Assembly (NCBI RefSeq): GCF_002163585.1
Contig: NZ_CP015579.1
Location: 3,038,001-3,102,000, forward strand
From: Tatumella citrea
Lineage (GTDB): Bacteria; Pseudomonadota; Gammaproteobacteria; Enterobacterales; Enterobacteriaceae
Length of the DNA stretch: 64,000 bases
Direction of reading: 5' to 3'
A program made the position numbers and the translations under genes. Shown one piece after another: positions 21,199-32,526 of the stretch. Position 1 is the stretch's first letter, and the number at the start of each line of letters is the position of its first letter. The notes beneath the pieces were generated by a model. The model was not told the origin of the DNA and did not search any database. It was given only the letters and a program-made list of their open reading frames with translations.

Positions 21199-23202
21199 TC
21201 AAATTTTCCGCAACTGTTCCAGCTTCTGCTGCCACTGTACAGACTGTTGAGGGTCAAGGTTGGTTAATTGCCGGGCAATCTGCTGTCTTAATTGCTGCAA
21301 CCAGGCTTTACGCCCACCGGCTGCCACAATACTTTGATTCTGTACTTCAGCGCCGTCGCACGCCTCCAGCAATGTCGGAGGGTGTGAAGATAAGGCACGT
21401 AGCCGCATCAGTACCGGATATGAGGTTTCAAATGGTCGGTTACCCCAGGCAAATCCGGCCAGCTCCTGCCAGTCAGCTTCATTCAACGGATCCATATCCG
21501 GCTCTGTTGACTGACAAACACCTGATGGTAATTCGGCAAGCCATGAGGATGCGCCAGACGCCAGATTCCTCTGCAATCGATGTTCAGCCTGCCTGGTAAA
21601 ATGCATTGCTCTGTCACTTAATGGCAATACTGCCATGGCGGTATAACACCCGCTGCTGGCCTCCCGCTGGTTACCAATTCTGACCAGGCGAAATCCGCAG
21701 GAGTACCAGAACTGCCAAAGTTCGTCGGTCAGCCCGAAACTTACCGACAAGTAATCACAGTCAGAACCAGCATCGCTGATCACCGTGCTGACCAGGGCTC
21801 TGCCAATACCTTGTCTTCTGACCTGTGGATGAACAGCCACCCGGCTAATACGCAATGAGCGCATCATCGCCGCCTCAGGAAAACCGCCATGGGCTGCCAG
21901 CGACTGAGCGACCAGATTACCCTTGGGACGACGGAAACCTGCCCATACGGCTTCACTGAGCAAGCGGCTGAGCCCTCCCTCTTCAAGCAACCATAATGCT
22001 CCGTGGATCTCAGTGGCTGTTTCTGCCAGCCAGAAATGCATACCGGGTGCATCCATCATCCGGCGTAGATCCAGCGGAGTCGTCCGGTAATGAGCACTGC
22101 TTAACAACTGATATACAGCCCGGGCTTTTTCCACCGACGTCTGCCAGCAATCCTGCGGCAACCGGTGTATCTCCCGGTGATTTTCAGACAGGGGCACAAT
22201 CTCTTCATCAAACAAAAACAGCCGGTTAATCATCCGCTCCAGCGGATCGTCTGCGGCCCAGCGTAAAGGCTCAGACAAACTAAAGAATTGTACCTCAGGC
22301 AATGAGGCACAGAATTTCAGCAGGAATCCCCGGCCCGTGCCTTCATAACCCTGTACCGTAGTCACTAATAAAACATGCCGGAAGTGGCTAATCATTTGCC
22401 GCAATACAGGCGCAGGAATAGCTGCGGCTTCATCAACAATCAGCCAGTCACCGTCAGATGGCGGATCGGCAAGTAATGCATCAGGAGCGACAAAACAAAA
22501 TGTTTCTCCCGCATACTGTCTCAACACATCAACAGAGGTTTTTGCCGGTGCAGTAATCAATGTCCCCGGACGGCTTTTGGCCAGCATGCCAGCCAGTGCA
22601 GATTTTCCTCTGCCACGAGGTGCTGTTACAACTGCAACTCCCCCCGGAAGTGCCTGCAGTTGCTGCAGAATAACACTTTGTTGCTCACCGGCTGAGGAGT
22701 GCCAACAAGCGGTCACAGCCAGCGGACGGATATCCGGTAACTGATGCTGATGCCAGTAACTAATATCGCTGTCGCTGCCCAGAACAGTCTTTAAGTGTTG
22801 CATAAAATAAGGGGCTGCAATTGCCTGAGACGTGTCCGCCCAGCGCAAACTGTCCTGGCAGAGACGACGGCCCCATTGCTCCACAGGTGGTAATAATAAC
22901 AGCAACCAGCTGCCAGGTAACAACGTTCCGGCAAGGCAGGCCAGTGCTTCTGCATGAAAACCCTGCCTCGCATCGAAAATAGCATGCATAAACTCACGGC
23001 CCAGCAGACCTTTAACCGCTGAAGGGAGTAAACAAGGAGAAGGAGCCTGTGGATCCGGACTGACAGTCAGCCAGTCACCGGACATTGATTGCCGGATATC
23101 GCTGGCGGCAGTGATAACCCAGTCATCACTGCCGCAGATAACGCAAATGCGCCGGACTCCCGCCCGGCGCATCAGTTCACTACCAGATTGCCAGTTGGTC
23201 AT
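21199..23202 (-). CDS. tmcA: tRNA(Met) cytidine acetyltransferase
   Basis: Makes N4-acetylcytidine at the wobble position of elongator tRNA-Met, using ATP and acetyl-CoA. The 667-residue protein has an RNA-helicase-like ATPase module with Walker [13 protein letters not shown] and Walker [12 protein letters not shown], then a GNAT domain with [18 protein letters not shown]. The length matches E. coli TmcA (671). It overlaps the end of ypfJ by 4 bp. Confidence 0.95.
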   Translation of the reverse strand: MTNWQSGSELMRRAGVRRICVICGSDDWVITAASDIRQSMSGDWLTVSPDPQAPSPCLLPSAVKGLLGREFMHAIFDARQGFHAEALACLAGTLLPGSWLLLLLPPVEQWGRRLCQDSLRWADTSQAIAAPYFMQHLKTVLGSDSDISYWHQHQLPDIRPLAVTACWHSSAGEQQSVILQQLQALPGGVAVVTAPRGRGKSALAGMLAKSRPGTLITAPAKTSVDVLRQYAGETFCFVAPDALLADPPSDGDWLIVDEAAAIPAPVLRQMISHFRHVLLVTTVQGYEGTGRGFLLKFCASLPEVQFFSLSEPLRWAADDPLERMINRLFLFDEEIVPLSENHREIHRLPQDCWQTSVEKARAVYQLLSSAHYRTTPLDLRRMMDAPGMHFWLAETATEIHGALWLLEEGGLSRLLSEAVWAGFRRPKGNLVAQSLAAHGGFPEAAMMRSLRISRVAVHPQVRRQGIGRALVSTVISDAGSDCDYLSVSFGLTDELWQFWYSCGFRLVRIGNQREASSGCYTAMAVLPLSDRAMHFTRQAEHRLQRNLASGASSWLAELPSGVCQSTEPDMDPLNEADWQELAGFAWGNRPFETSYPVLMRLRALSSHPPTLLEACDGAEVQNQSIVAAGGRKAWLQQLRQQIARQLTNLDPQQSVQWQQKLEQLRKI

Positions 23203-24086
23203 CCGGCAGAGAAAGTATTACATTGCGCAGGATTGCCGCTGTCAAAACCACGTTTGAACCAGCTGTAGCGCTGTTGAGAGGTACCATGGGTGAAACTATC
23301 CGGCACTATACGCCCCTGACTTTGTTGTTGCAGTTTATCATCGCCAATCGCTTCTGCAGCATTAAGAGCCTCCTGCAGATCACCGGCTTCCAGCACATTT
23401 TGCTGTTGCATATAATGTCCCCAGACGCCGGCAAAACAGTCTGCCTGAAGTTCGAGTTTCACGGATAAATGGTTCGCTTCCGTCTGAGTACTGTGTTGCT
23501 GCTGCTCTCTGACTTTTTCTTCGATTCCCAGCAGTTTTTGTACATGATGCCCTACTTCATGAGCGATGACATAACCATCAGCAAAATCGCCACCAGCCCC
23601 GAGTTTATTTTTCAGCTCATCATAAAACGACAGATCAATATACACTGTTTGATCTGCAGGGCAATAAAAGGGCCCCATCACTGACTGCCCGGTGCCACAT
23701 CCGGTAGTGGTCTGCCCGCGGTACATCACCAGTTTTGGGTTCACATAATGTTTGCCCATTTTCTGGAAAATTTCACTCCAGGTATCTTCCGTTGAGGCCA
23801 GAATAACGGAAGTAAACTTAGCAGCCTCCGCATCAGAGGAGCTTTGTGCATGGCTCTGTCCCTGGCTGTGGGACTGTGTGGTTGTCACACTACTGCTGCC
23901 TCCGCCGCCGAGCAACGGAGTCAGGTCATAACCATAATAACCCGCAACCACCACAACGATCAGAATAACTATCCCACCTTTACCTCGTGGAATCCGAATT
24001 CCACCCCCGCCCATACCACCACTGCCTGAAGACTGATCGCGACGATCTTCCACATTGTCGCTTTCACGACGCCCTTGCCAACGCAT
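23199..24086 (-). CDS. ypfJ: Neutral zinc metallopeptidase family membrane protein YpfJ
   Basis: A 295-residue protein: a polar, Gly/Ser-rich cytoplasmic N-terminus, one membrane segment (about residues 37-55), a Ser/Gln/His-rich linker and a soluble domain with the zinc motif [10 protein letters not shown] followed by [13 protein letters not shown]. This is the YpfJ/Zn_peptidase family (PF04228). The substrate is not known. Its stop overlaps the tmcA start, so the two genes are coupled. Confidence 0.92.
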   Translation of the reverse strand: MRWQGRRESDNVEDRRDQSSGSGGMGGGGIRIPRGKGGIVILIVVVVAGYYGYDLTPLLGGGGSSSVTTTQSHSQGQSHAQSSSDAEAAKFTSVILASTEDTWSEIFQKMGKHYVNPKLVMYRGQTTTGCGTGQSVMGPFYCPADQTVYIDLSFYDELKNKLGAGGDFADGYVIAHEVGHHVQKLLGIEEKVREQQQHSTQTEANHLSVKLELQADCFAGVWGHYMQQQNVLEAGDLQEALNAAEAIGDDKLQQQSQGRIVPDSFTHGTSQQRYSWFKRGFDSGNPAQCNTFSAG

Positions 24087-24263
24087 CTGTTACCTCTGTC
24101 ATTTTTTTTTACATCCTGATGATTTTAGTTGCGTATCCGGCAGATCACCAGCACCGCTATCTGAAACTCAGAGGGAATAACAAAACCGGGGAGATAAAAA
24201 CAGAAACGCCGGCCAGACAGAAACTCTGCCCGGCCGGCGTTTGGAAGAATCGCGGAAAAAAAC

Positions 24264-24977
24264 TTAGTCCAGTGGTACACCTAAACGGTGAGCAACTTCT
24301 TCGTAAGCCTCAACCACACCGCCAAGGCTCTGACGAAAACGGTCTTTATCCATTTTGGCCATGGTGGTTTTATCCCACAGGCGTGCACCGTCCGGGGAGA
24401 ATTCATCACCCAGTACGACTTCACCGTTGAATAATCCGAATTCCAGTTTGAAGTCCACCAGAATCAGCCCGGCGTCGTCAAACAGACGGCTCAACACTTC
24501 ATTTGCCTTAAAAGTCAGTTCACGCATCCGTGCCAGATGCTGTTGGCTGACCCAGCCAAAGGTTTCACAGTAAGATTCATTGATCATCGGGTCATGATGC
24601 GCATCATCTTTCAGGAACAGATCAAATACCGGTGGGTTCAGGACAATACCTTCTTCCACACCCAGTCTCTTTACCAGAGACCCGGCGGCACGGTTACGAA
24701 CCACACACTCTACCGGTACCATATCCAGTTTTTTTACCAGCGCTTCGGTATCTGAAAGCAATGCTTCCATCTGAGTCGGGATGCCGGCCTGCTGCAATTT
24801 TTGCATAATAAAATAGTTAAACTTGTTATTAACCATTCCCTTACGGTCAAATTGCTCGATTCTGGCTCCGTCTCCTGCTGATGTATCATTGCGGAATTCA
24901 AGTATCAGCAAATCAGGATTATCGGTACTGAATACTGTTTTAGCCTTGCCGCGATACAACTCAGCTTGCTTTTGCAT
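24264..24977 (-). CDS. purC: SAICAR synthase
   Basis: Phosphoribosylaminoimidazole-succinocarboxamide synthase; joins CAIR and aspartate using ATP in purine synthesis. The 237-residue protein equals the E. coli length and shows [42 protein letters not shown] and LVDFKLEFG. The start at 24977 ([10 protein letters not shown]) has GGAG 8 nt upstream; the longer frame from 24995 adds MFGVNK. A PurR box overlaps its promoter. Confidence 0.97.
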   Translation of the reverse strand: MQKQAELYRGKAKTVFSTDNPDLLILEFRNDTSAGDGARIEQFDRKGMVNNKFNYFIMQKLQQAGIPTQMEALLSDTEALVKKLDMVPVECVVRNRAAGSLVKRLGVEEGIVLNPPVFDLFLKDDAHHDPMINESYCETFGWVSQQHLARMRELTFKANEVLSRLFDDAGLILVDFKLEFGLFNGEVVLGDEFSPDGARLWDKTTMAKMDKDRFRQSLGGVVEAYEEVAHRLGVPLD

Positions 24978-25019
24978 CTTGTTAACTCCAAACATGAAAG
25001 AACTTACGCACGGTTACTG

Positions 25020-25057
25020 ATTTTAGCTAAACGATTACCCTACGCAATCGTTTACCT
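25020..25057 (-). promoter_or_regulatory. purC promoter with PurR operator
   Basis: On the minus strand AGGTAAACGATTGCGT (25042-25057) is a good PurR box; the opposite strand reads ACGCAATCGTTTACCT. It overlaps a -35-like TTGCGT (25042-25047), which is 16 bp from a -10-like TAAAAT (25020-25025). PurR repression of purC is established in E. coli; here it is inferred from the site. Confidence 0.8.
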
Positions 25058-25087
25058 GCCAGCGACTATTATGCCAAATTAAAAACA

Positions 25088-25114
25088 AAAAGGCCGGAGA
25101 ATCTCCGGCCTTTT
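25088..25114. terminator. Bidirectional terminator of bamC
   Basis: AAAAGGCCGGAG and CTCCGGCCTTTT form a 12-bp stem with a 3-nt loop just past the bamC stop. It would work on both strands. Confidence 0.9.
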
Positions 25115-25118
25115 CAAT

Positions 25119-26147
25119 TTATTTGTTAAATGCCGCCTGAAGAACAGGCACCAGCGCATCATTCTGCGACTGAGTCAGGACATGTCCTTTCGGATCGATG
25201 AACTGCAGGCTACTGCGGTTACCCAAATCACCTAACTGCAACTTGTAGTCACCCTTAGCCAGTCCGGGATCTTTCGCTCCAAGAGCATCCCATGCAGAAC
25301 TGCCAGGTTCTTTATAAGAAACTTTCAGGCTACCGTCTGAACGGTCTTTATCCGATACCGTCATCCCGATACGCAGCAATGCTGCCGGCAGACGCTGCCA
25401 TGTAGCAGTATAAGGTGCACGGATAATCAAATCAGGTAATCCGGTATCATCCGCACCACTTTGCACGTCAATAGTGCCGACTCTGTTGTTTCCGGCATTT
25501 TCACGGGCCATTTCCTGAGCATTCAGCCCGGTGGTAATCGCATTCAGCAATTGTGCAGTATAACGCTGAACCTCACCGGTAGAAGTTACCGCAACCCCTT
25601 TCTGTTGCAGTTCCAGTGAACGCACAGTTAACACGGTCTGATAGCTTTGTTTCTGAATCGAAACCTGATAACGCCCGCGATACTGAATATCTTCATCCGG
25701 TCGGTTCCAGTTGATCCAGTCAGTTGTCAGTTGCTGTGCTGCATCATTGCGATCGGCAATCTTAAATTTATCCGCTTCCAGGACGTTAATCACCTGGGTC
25801 CACAGATCGGGTTGCTGAGTTTCAAGGATCAGTGCTGCACTGTTTCCGCTAACCTGAGTACGGGTTCCATTCAACAATGCCAGTGGCTGTGCCGGTGGCC
25901 GGATATCCAGCATCTTACCGGTCGCGCCCTGAGCGGTTGTCGGTGGCACCTGATACTGCCCGTTCTCCAGCGGTAAAATCATCCCGGAAGGAACGTTCAG
26001 TTCATGTAAACCAGAAGCTTTCAGATAGTCTTCATTCCCGTTGATTTGCCGCTTGTAATGCTGATCGTTAGAGCAGGCTGCCAGTAATAAAACCACTGAT
26101 AAACCCGCTACTTTTGCGACTGCAGAACTCTTAACTGAGTAAGCCAT
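25119..26147 (-). CDS. bamC: Outer membrane protein assembly lipoprotein BamC
   Basis: Lipoprotein subunit of the BAM complex that inserts beta-barrel proteins. The 342-residue precursor has a lipobox VLLLAAC with the lipidated Cys25, an unstructured N-terminal stretch and two helix-grip domains. Stretches such as YLKASGLHELNVPSGMILP and DKFKIADRNDAAQQLTTDWI are typical of BamC. It follows dapA by 14 bp on the same strand, as in E. coli. Confidence 0.95.
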   Translation of the reverse strand: MAYSVKSSAVAKVAGLSVVLLLAACSNDQHYKRQINGNEDYLKASGLHELNVPSGMILPLENGQYQVPPTTAQGATGKMLDIRPPAQPLALLNGTRTQVSGNSAALILETQQPDLWTQVINVLEADKFKIADRNDAAQQLTTDWINWNRPDEDIQYRGRYQVSIQKQSYQTVLTVRSLELQQKGVAVTSTGEVQRYTAQLLNAITTGLNAQEMARENAGNNRVGTIDVQSGADDTGLPDLIIRAPYTATWQRLPAALLRIGMTVSDKDRSDGSLKVSYKEPGSSAWDALGAKDPGLAKGDYKLQLGDLGNRSSLQFIDPKGHVLTQSQNDALVPVLQAAFNK

Positions 26148-26161
26148 TCAAACTCCCTAAA

Positions 26162-27040
26162 TTATCGCAAACCTGCATCACGCAATGCCTTTTCAACCAC
26201 CGGCGCTGCATTCGCAGTCAGCGGGGTCATGGGCAGGCGTAATGTGTCGTTCGCGATCAACCCCAGCTGTTTCGCTGCCCACTTAACGGGGATCGGATTG
26301 GGTTCACAAAATAACGTATGATGTAATACCATCAGACGCTGATTCAGATGCCGGGCTTCAGCATAATTACCTTGTTCGGCCAGCCGACATAACTCTGCCA
26401 TTACGCGGGCAGCAATGTTAGCTGTGACTGAAATTACGCCCGAACCACCCAGTTGCATAAAGTCTAACGCACTGGCGTCATCGCCGCTCAGTAAAATAAA
26501 CTTGTCATCAACCAGCTCTTGGATCTGACTAACGCGTGATAAGTTCCCTGTCGCTTCTTTTATTCCGATAATATTTTTTATTTCGGCTAAACGGGCGACC
26601 GTTTCAGGCAACATGTCACAACCAGTACGCGACGGAACATTATACAGGATTTGCGGCAATGCGCTGCTTTCTGCAATGGCTTTGAAGTGCTGATACATCC
26701 CTTCCTGAGTCGGACGGTTGTAGTAAGGAACCACGGTCAGGCAACCAACGACTCCGCTATCTTCAAAGTGACGGGTTAATTCAATGCCTTCCGCTGTTGC
26801 ATTGGTACCGGTACCGGCGATTACCGGAATACGTCCTTCAGCCAGTTCAACGGTTGCTTTCACCACTTCCACATGCTCAGCATGGCTGAGTGTTGCCGAT
26901 TCGCCGGTTGTTCCGACAGAAACGATGGCAGAAGTTCCACTATCAATATGATAATTAATTAATTTTTTCAGGCTGTCACGGCAAAGATCACCGTTTTCAT
27001 CCATTGGTGTAACCAGCGCAACAATACTTCCGGTAAACAT
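26162..27040 (-). CDS. dapA: 4-hydroxy-tetrahydrodipicolinate synthase
   Basis: First committed enzyme of the DAP/lysine pathway; condenses pyruvate with aspartate semialdehyde. The 292-residue TIM barrel has the Schiff-base Lys161 in IIGIKEATG, the Thr44-Thr45 pair in VGTTGES and Tyr133 in [10 protein letters not shown], all at E. coli positions. It forms an operon with bamC and is divergent from gcvR. Confidence 0.97.
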   Translation of the reverse strand: MFTGSIVALVTPMDENGDLCRDSLKKLINYHIDSGTSAIVSVGTTGESATLSHAEHVEVVKATVELAEGRIPVIAGTGTNATAEGIELTRHFEDSGVVGCLTVVPYYNRPTQEGMYQHFKAIAESSALPQILYNVPSRTGCDMLPETVARLAEIKNIIGIKEATGNLSRVSQIQELVDDKFILLSGDDASALDFMQLGGSGVISVTANIAARVMAELCRLAEQGNYAEARHLNQRLMVLHHTLFCEPNPIPVKWAAKQLGLIANDTLRLPMTPLTANAAPVVEKALRDAGLR

Positions 27041-27182
27041 TAGTGATCCCCTCAGCTGACGATTACTTCATGGTAAGGTTTAGTTCAGGTGAAAAGCAAG
27101 CAAGCCAGTCGCTTCCTGTGCTTGTCAGCAGTTTTTTTTATGTTTACCTTAAGGTTATTAGTAAAAAACAGGAAAGACGACA

Positions 27183-27761
27183 TTGCCGCAATCACAGCAA
27201 CACCATCTGGTTATTACCGCACTCGGTGCTGACCGGCCGGGGATCGTGAATACTATCACCCGCCATGTCAGCCGTTGCGGGTGCAATATTGACGACAGCC
27301 GCCTCGCCCTGCTTGGAGATGAGTTTACCTTTATTATGCTGCTTTCCGGCAGCTGGAATGCTATTGGTTTGATTGAGTCTACTCTGCCGCTGAAAGGGGC
27401 AGAACTCGAACTATTAATAATAATGAAGCGAACCCGGGTTGATGCACATCCCCCGCGACCGGAAACGACCTGGATTGAAGTCGAAGTTGCCGATACTCCG
27501 GGTATCATTGAACGTTTTACTGACCTGCTTGATCAACATCAGATGAATATTGCGGAACTAGTCTCACGGATAAAACCAGCACAGGAAAATTCGCCGCCAA
27601 CCCTGTATATACAGATGACCGCGCACAGCGCTGTCCTGCGGCAACGCAACTTATTTGAGCAGGCGTTTCATCAGCTCTGTACAGAACTGAAAGCACAAGG
27701 CAGTATACGGCTGTACAGCATGCTGGACAGTGACGCATCAGAGACATTCCCTGCACAATGA
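27183..27761 (+). CDS. gcvR: Glycine cleavage system regulator GcvR
   Basis: ACT-domain protein that binds GcvA and turns it into a repressor of the glycine-cleavage operon when glycine is low. The 192-residue protein has two ACT domains (HHLVITALGADRPGIVNTIT at about 7-26, and WIEVEVADTPGIIERFTDLL near 100). The start is TTG at 27183 with AGGA about 9 nt upstream; it gives the family N-terminus and no ATG fits. It is divergent from dapA. Confidence 0.94.
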   Translation: MPQSQQHHLVITALGADRPGIVNTITRHVSRCGCNIDDSRLALLGDEFTFIMLLSGSWNAIGLIESTLPLKGAELELLIIMKRTRVDAHPPRPETTWIEVEVADTPGIIERFTDLLDQHQMNIAELVSRIKPAQENSPPTLYIQMTAHSAVLRQRNLFEQAFHQLCTELKAQGSIRLYSMLDSDASETFPAQ

Positions 27762-27930
27762 GTGACCCCGGTTGCCATTGAAATCTTCTGACTGCGTCAG
27801 CGTGTTTATCTGCAGTAATAAGCATTTTCCGCACTTGCTCTGCGGCCGTTTATTACCGAAGGTAATGCAGTCTGATAAAATTAATGTTAACGGGCTGATT
27901 CAGCCAAAAGATAAGAATCGGAGAGTTGTG

Positions 27931-28395
27931 ATGAATCCACTGAAAGCCGGCGATAGTGCCCCATTGTTTAGCTTGCCAGATCAGGATGGAGAGCAAGTGA
28001 ACCTGAGCGACTTCCAGGGAGAACGGGTACTCATTTATTTTTATCCTAAAGCGATGACCCCGGGATGTACTGTGCAAGCCTGTGGCTTACGGGACAACAT
28101 GGCAGCACTGAACAATGCCGGAGTACAGGTACTGGGCATCAGCACTGATAAACCCGAGAAACTTTCCCGTTTTGCCGAGAAAGAGCTGCTGAACTTTACG
28201 CTGTTATCTGATGAAGATCATCAGGTCTGCGAACAGTTTGGTATCTGGGGAGAAAAGAACTTCATGGGCAAGACCTATGACGGGATCCATCGTACAACTT
28301 TCCTGGTTGGAACTGACGGAAAAATCGAAAAAGTGTTTGATGATTTTAAAACCTCAAACCATCACGATGTTGTCCTTAGTTACCTGCAAGCCTGA
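27931..28395 (+). CDS. bcp: Thioredoxin-dependent thiol peroxidase Bcp
   Basis: Peroxiredoxin of the BCP/PrxQ class that reduces hydroperoxides with thioredoxin. The 154-residue protein is close to E. coli Bcp, with the peroxidatic Cys46 in AMTPGCTVQAC and resolving Cys51. The start is 27931 (MNPLKAGDSAP) with GGAG upstream; a frame from 27772 would add 53 unrelated residues. Confidence 0.96.
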   Translation: MNPLKAGDSAPLFSLPDQDGEQVNLSDFQGERVLIYFYPKAMTPGCTVQACGLRDNMAALNNAGVQVLGISTDKPEKLSRFAEKELLNFTLLSDEDHQVCEQFGIWGEKNFMGKTYDGIHRTTFLVGTDGKIEKVFDDFKTSNHHDVVLSYLQA

Positions 28396-28605
28396 TTTTT
28401 CGCTATTCTCTGCCGTCGGAGACGGTTCCGGCGGCGTCTTCCTTTCTCTTCACGCCAGAAACACTCTGCTATACTGCATGGCGAGTCGCTGTCAGACACA
28501 TCAAAGGATCTGCCGGATGACGACGACACGCAGCAGGTCACTTTCCGTGAACCTCCGGCCAGTATCAGAGTCAAAAATTTCGTGGCCGACGAACAGGGAG
28601 AAGTG

Positions 28606-30084
28606 ATGAGATACTCATTCAACAAAACGCTGGCAGCTTTGATGTTAGTAACCTCAGTATCCGGGGCAATACCGGCATCTTTAGCCGATGTGACGGATAC
28701 ACTGCCGGATATTGGAACCACGGCCGGGGCGACGCTGTCAATCAATCAGGAATTGCAGATTGGGGATTTTTACGTCCGCGAACTGCGTGGAAGCTCGCCA
28801 CTGATTAACGATCCATTGCTGACCGGATATATCAATAGTATTGGTCAGAGGCTGGTTGCTCATGCCTGGTCAGTCAAAACACCCTTTCATTTTTATCTGA
28901 TTCAAAATGATGAACTGAATGCTTTCGCTTTTTTTGGCGGAAATGTCGTGCTGCATTCAGCGATATTTCGCTATACCGATAATGAAAGTCAGCTTGCTTC
29001 AGTGATGGCCCACGAAATTTCGCACGTTACCCAACGGCATTTAGCCAGAGCAATGGAAGCGCAAAAACGCAGTGCTCCGCTTACCTGGGTAGGTGCTTTA
29101 GGTTCAATATTACTGGCCATTGCCAATCCTGAAGCCGGAATGGCGGCATTAACCGGCACTCTGGCCGGGACGCAGCAGGGAATGATCAGTTTTACTCAGG
29201 AAAATGAGAAGGAAGCGGACCGCATAGGAATACAGGTACTGCAACGTTCAGGTTTTGACCCGCAAGCCATGCCGGCTTTCTTACAGAAACTTGCCGACCA
29301 GACCCGCTATGCTTCGAAACCTCCGGAAATTCTGCTAACTCACCCACTTCCTGACAGCCGTCTGGCTGATGCCCGCGACAGGGCTAACCAGATGCCACGG
29401 GTAGTTGCTCACTCTTCACAGGATTTCTTTTTTGCCAAAGTTCGTATCATGGGAATGTACGGAACTTCTCAGCTCCCGGACAGCAGCGGCCTGCTGGATG
29501 ACGTACTGGCACAATATGCCAGGGGTAATGTCCGTCAGCAACTGGCGGCAAAATACGGTAAAGCGGTACAGTTCCTTGAGGCAAAGAAATTCCAGGATGC
29601 GAAAAATATCATCCAGCCACTGCTACAAAGTCAGCCGTCTAATCCGTGGTTTCTGGATATCATGACCGATATTGATATTGGACTGAAACAACCAGCCGCC
29701 GCCGTCAGTATGTTGACTTCAGCCAGCAGTCCGCAGAAGAACCCGGTGATTCAGTTAAACCTGGCCAATGCTTATTTGCAGGCCGGACAGCCAGCTAATG
29801 CCAGTAAACTACTAAACCGCTATACCTGGTCTTACCCGGATGATCCTAACGGCTGGGATTTACTGGGGCAGGCCAATGCCGCCCAGGGACTCAGTGATGA
29901 AGTGCTGTTTGACCAGGCACAGGGGCTGGCACTTAATGGTCAGCTTGATCAGGCGATAAGAGCACTGAGCAGCGCCAGCGCACAGTCGCCGGTTGGCAGC
30001 CTGAAACAGGCACGTTATGATGCCCGGATCGACCAGCTCCGCCAGCTGCAACAACGCTTCCGACAGTATCAGAAAGGATCGTAA
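28606..30084 (+). CDS. bepA: Periplasmic chaperone/zinc protease BepA
   Basis: Assists LptD maturation and BAM quality control in the periplasm. The 492-residue precursor has a signal peptide (cleavage near residue 27, SLADVTDTL), the M48 metalloprotease motif MAHEISH (His136, Glu137, His140), a downstream Glu in NEKEADR, and C-terminal TPR repeats from about residue 310. The start 28606 follows GGGAG. In E. coli perM lies between bcp and bepA; it is absent here. Confidence 0.95.
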   Translation: MRYSFNKTLAALMLVTSVSGAIPASLADVTDTLPDIGTTAGATLSINQELQIGDFYVRELRGSSPLINDPLLTGYINSIGQRLVAHAWSVKTPFHFYLIQNDELNAFAFFGGNVVLHSAIFRYTDNESQLASVMAHEISHVTQRHLARAMEAQKRSAPLTWVGALGSILLAIANPEAGMAALTGTLAGTQQGMISFTQENEKEADRIGIQVLQRSGFDPQAMPAFLQKLADQTRYASKPPEILLTHPLPDSRLADARDRANQMPRVVAHSSQDFFFAKVRIMGMYGTSQLPDSSGLLDDVLAQYARGNVRQQLAAKYGKAVQFLEAKKFQDAKNIIQPLLQSQPSNPWFLDIMTDIDIGLKQPAAAVSMLTSASSPQKNPVIQLNLANAYLQAGQPANASKLLNRYTWSYPDDPNGWDLLGQANAAQGLSDEVLFDQAQGLALNGQLDQAIRALSSASAQSPVGSLKQARYDARIDQLRQLQQRFRQYQKGS

Positions 30085-30087
30085 ATA

Positions 30088-30444
30088 ATGACGATACAAA
30101 TTTATCATAATCCCCGTTGTTCAAAGAGCCGCGAAACACTGCAACTGTTGCAACAACAAGGTATTACCCCGGAAGTTATCCTTTATCTGGATAACCCGCC
30201 AGAGGTTGCTACGCTGAAAAACCTGCTAAAAAAACTAGGATTCTCTGAACCGCGTCAGTTAATGCGCAAAGGGGAAGAGGTATATAAACAGCTCGGACTG
30301 GCTTCACCCACATTAAGTGATGAAGCCCTGCTGACTGCGATGGCAGAACATCCCAAACTGATTGAGCGCCCCATTGTCGTGAATGGCGATCAGGCCAGAC
30401 TTGGCAGGCCACCGGAGAATGTTCTGACTATCCTGCAGGACTAA
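30088..30444 (+). CDS. yfgD: ArsC-family arsenate reductase-like protein YfgD
   Basis: A 118-residue glutaredoxin-dependent ArsC family protein with the catalytic Cys in [11 protein letters not shown] (Cys11), the LMRKGEE loop and IERPIVV. It starts 3 nt after bepA, so the two form an operon as in E. coli. Its 3' end overlaps the convergent hda gene by 4 bp. Arsenate activity is not established for YfgD. Confidence 0.93.
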   Translation: MTIQIYHNPRCSKSRETLQLLQQQGITPEVILYLDNPPEVATLKNLLKKLGFSEPRQLMRKGEEVYKQLGLASPTLSDEALLTAMAEHPKLIERPIVVNGDQARLGRPPENVLTILQD

Positions 30445-31142
30445 AGTCCGAGGGTCTCTTTTACAAACGGAATGGTTAGTTTGCGCTGGGCAGTGATCGA
30501 AGCATGATCCAGTCTGTCCAGCGTTTCAAACAAAGTACGCATTTCTCTGTCGAGTCGTTTTAACAGAAACCGCCCGACATCTTCCGGTAATTCAAACCCC
30601 CGCAATCCTGAACGAAGTTGCAGTGCCTGTAATTTTTCTTCATCGGATAATGGCTGCAGACGGTAGATTTGCCCCCAGTCCAGCCGTGAGGCGAGATCAG
30701 CCAGTTTAAGACTCAGCTGCCGTGGAGGTCGATCGCCGGTAATCAGCAACCGGGTTTTTCCGGTTTCCAGTATCCGGTTATACAGGTCAAATATGGCCAT
30801 CTCCCAGGCTTCATCACCGGCAATACACTCAATATTATCAATGCATACCAGTGCCAGATGTTCCATTCCTTCCAGCACTTCCGGTACAAACCAGGTTCGT
30901 TTATCCAGAGGCACATATCCTACCGCTTCGTCACGGGATGAGATTTCCGTACACGCAGCATGCAGCAAATGGCTTCTGCCCCCACCTTCGCGGGACCAAA
31001 AATAGATATAACCACCATGCTGCTGATCGAGCGCTCCTTTGAGCGCAGCCAGTAAAGACGAATTTGAACCCGGCCAGAAGCTGGCGAAGGTTTCGTCGTC
31101 TGGCAAATAAAGTGGCAATGACAATTGCGCCGGCGTGTTCAG
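30441..31142 (-). CDS. hda: DnaA inactivator Hda, CTG start codon
   Basis: AAA+ protein that, with the sliding clamp, stimulates DnaA-ATP hydrolysis after initiation. With a CTG start at 31142 the protein has 233 residues and begins [19 protein letters not shown], so the clamp-binding motif QLSLPLYL is intact. GAGG lies 5 nt before the CTG. A TTG at 31124 would delete the Q of the clamp motif and has no proper ribosome site. The DnaA-like core ([36 protein letters not shown]) is clear. E. coli hda is known to start at CTG. Confidence 0.94.
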   Translation of the reverse strand: MNTPAQLSLPLYLPDDETFASFWPGSNSSLLAALKGALDQQHGGYIYFWSREGGGRSHLLHAACTEISSRDEAVGYVPLDKRTWFVPEVLEGMEHLALVCIDNIECIAGDEAWEMAIFDLYNRILETGKTRLLITGDRPPRQLSLKLADLASRLDWGQIYRLQPLSDEEKLQALQLRSGLRGFELPEDVGRFLLKRLDREMRTLFETLDRLDHASITAQRKLTIPFVKETLGL

Positions 31143-31244
31143 GTATACCTCAGCATAACTCGCAAGAAACTATTCGAGTTTATCACAACTTCCCTGTCGA
31201 TATGAATCAGGCAACTCAGGGTTGCCTGCTTTAACACTCAGACG

Positions 31245-32513
31245 CTACACCGCGGCGTCATCTTCCTCGTCAGGGCGAACCAGACTTATTACATGGAAGA
31301 TCACACTCAGTACCACACCGACCACAGTTGCCAGCGCCATACCTTTAAGTTCCACGGCTCCAATCTGAATTTTCGCCCCACTCACTCCGATAATTAAAAT
31401 AATCGCAGTCAGCATCAGGTTTTTCGCCTTGCTGTAATCCACTTTAGAGTCAATCAGCACACGAATCCCGGAAGCGCCAATCACTCCGTACAACAGCAGG
31501 GAGACACCGCCCATCACGGGAACCGGAATCGCCTGAATAATTGCCGCCAGTTTTCCGATGCATGACAGGCAGATAGCAATGACAGCGGCACCGCCAATAA
31601 CCCAGGTACTGTAGACACGGGTAATGGCCATTACACCGATGTTTTCACCATAAGTGGTATTTGGAGTGGAACCGAAAAATCCGGAAATCACCGTAGACAG
31701 GCCGTTAGCAAACATTGAACGATGCAGACCAGGATCTTTAATCAAATCACGCTTAACGATGTTTGCGGTGACCACCAGATGTCCGACATGCTCAGCAATA
31801 ACGACTAATGCGGCAGGAAGTACTGTCAGCATTGCCGCCCATTCAAAACGGGGTTTATAAAAGGTAGGTAAGGCAAACCAGTGTGCCTGCTCAACGCCGG
31901 TCCAGTTCACCATTCCCATAAAGGAGGCAACAACGTAACCCACTACGACACCAATCAGAATGGGAATAATCGCCAGAAAACCACGGAACAGTACTGAACC
32001 AAAAACCGTTACAGCTAAGGTTACCAGTGAAACAATCACCGTTTTGCTGTCTACAGCAACACCGTTAGCTGGCAGTAAGCCAGCCATACCTGCCGCTACG
32101 CTGGCCAGTTCCAGACCAATAATAGCAACGATGGCCCCCATTGCCGCCGGAGGGAACATCACATTCAGCCAGCCGGTACCTGCTTTTTTAACAATCAGTC
32201 CGACCAGGCAAAACAAGACTCCACACAATATAAAGCCACCTAAAGCAACCTCATATCCCTGAGGCAACAGCAGCAATACCGGAGAAATAAACGCAAAACT
32301 GGATCCCAGATAGGCGGGTATCTTTCCTTTACAGATAAACAGATACAGCAAAGTGCCAATTCCGTTAAACAGCAGAATTGTCGCCGGATTTACATGAAAT
32401 AAAATAGGCACCAACACCGTTGCACCAAACATTGCGAACAGGTGCTGCAGGCTGAGCGGTATGGTCTGAAGTAACGGAGGTCTTTCATCCACTGCAATAG
32501 TACGCCGGGTCAT
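31245..32513 (-). CDS. uraA: Uracil:proton symporter UraA
   Basis: Inner-membrane NCS2 transporter for uracil; 422 residues and about 14 membrane segments. The start MTRRTIAVDERPPL at 32513 has AAGGGGA 7 nt upstream; the frame from 32579 runs through a terminator hairpin and is not the start. The motifs AEHVGHLVVTANIV and FFGSTPNTTYGENIG (with the substrate and proton Glu residues) match UraA. It lies downstream of upp with two terminators in between (see leader ORF). Confidence 0.96.
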   Translation of the reverse strand: MTRRTIAVDERPPLLQTIPLSLQHLFAMFGATVLVPILFHVNPATILLFNGIGTLLYLFICKGKIPAYLGSSFAFISPVLLLLPQGYEVALGGFILCGVLFCLVGLIVKKAGTGWLNVMFPPAAMGAIVAIIGLELASVAAGMAGLLPANGVAVDSKTVIVSLVTLAVTVFGSVLFRGFLAIIPILIGVVVGYVVASFMGMVNWTGVEQAHWFALPTFYKPRFEWAAMLTVLPAALVVIAEHVGHLVVTANIVKRDLIKDPGLHRSMFANGLSTVISGFFGSTPNTTYGENIGVMAITRVYSTWVIGGAAVIAICLSCIGKLAAIIQAIPVPVMGGVSLLLYGVIGASGIRVLIDSKVDYSKAKNLMLTAIILIIGVSGAKIQIGAVELKGMALATVVGVVLSVIFHVISLVRPDEEDDAAV

Positions 32514-32526
32514 GCTGTATATCCCC

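Noticed and set aside
28396..28605. Frame open from the bcp stop into bepA without a stop (70 codons)
   Set aside because: Arg/Pro-rich, no start with a ribosome site and the bepA signal peptide starts at 28606; chance openness is not rare at this length.
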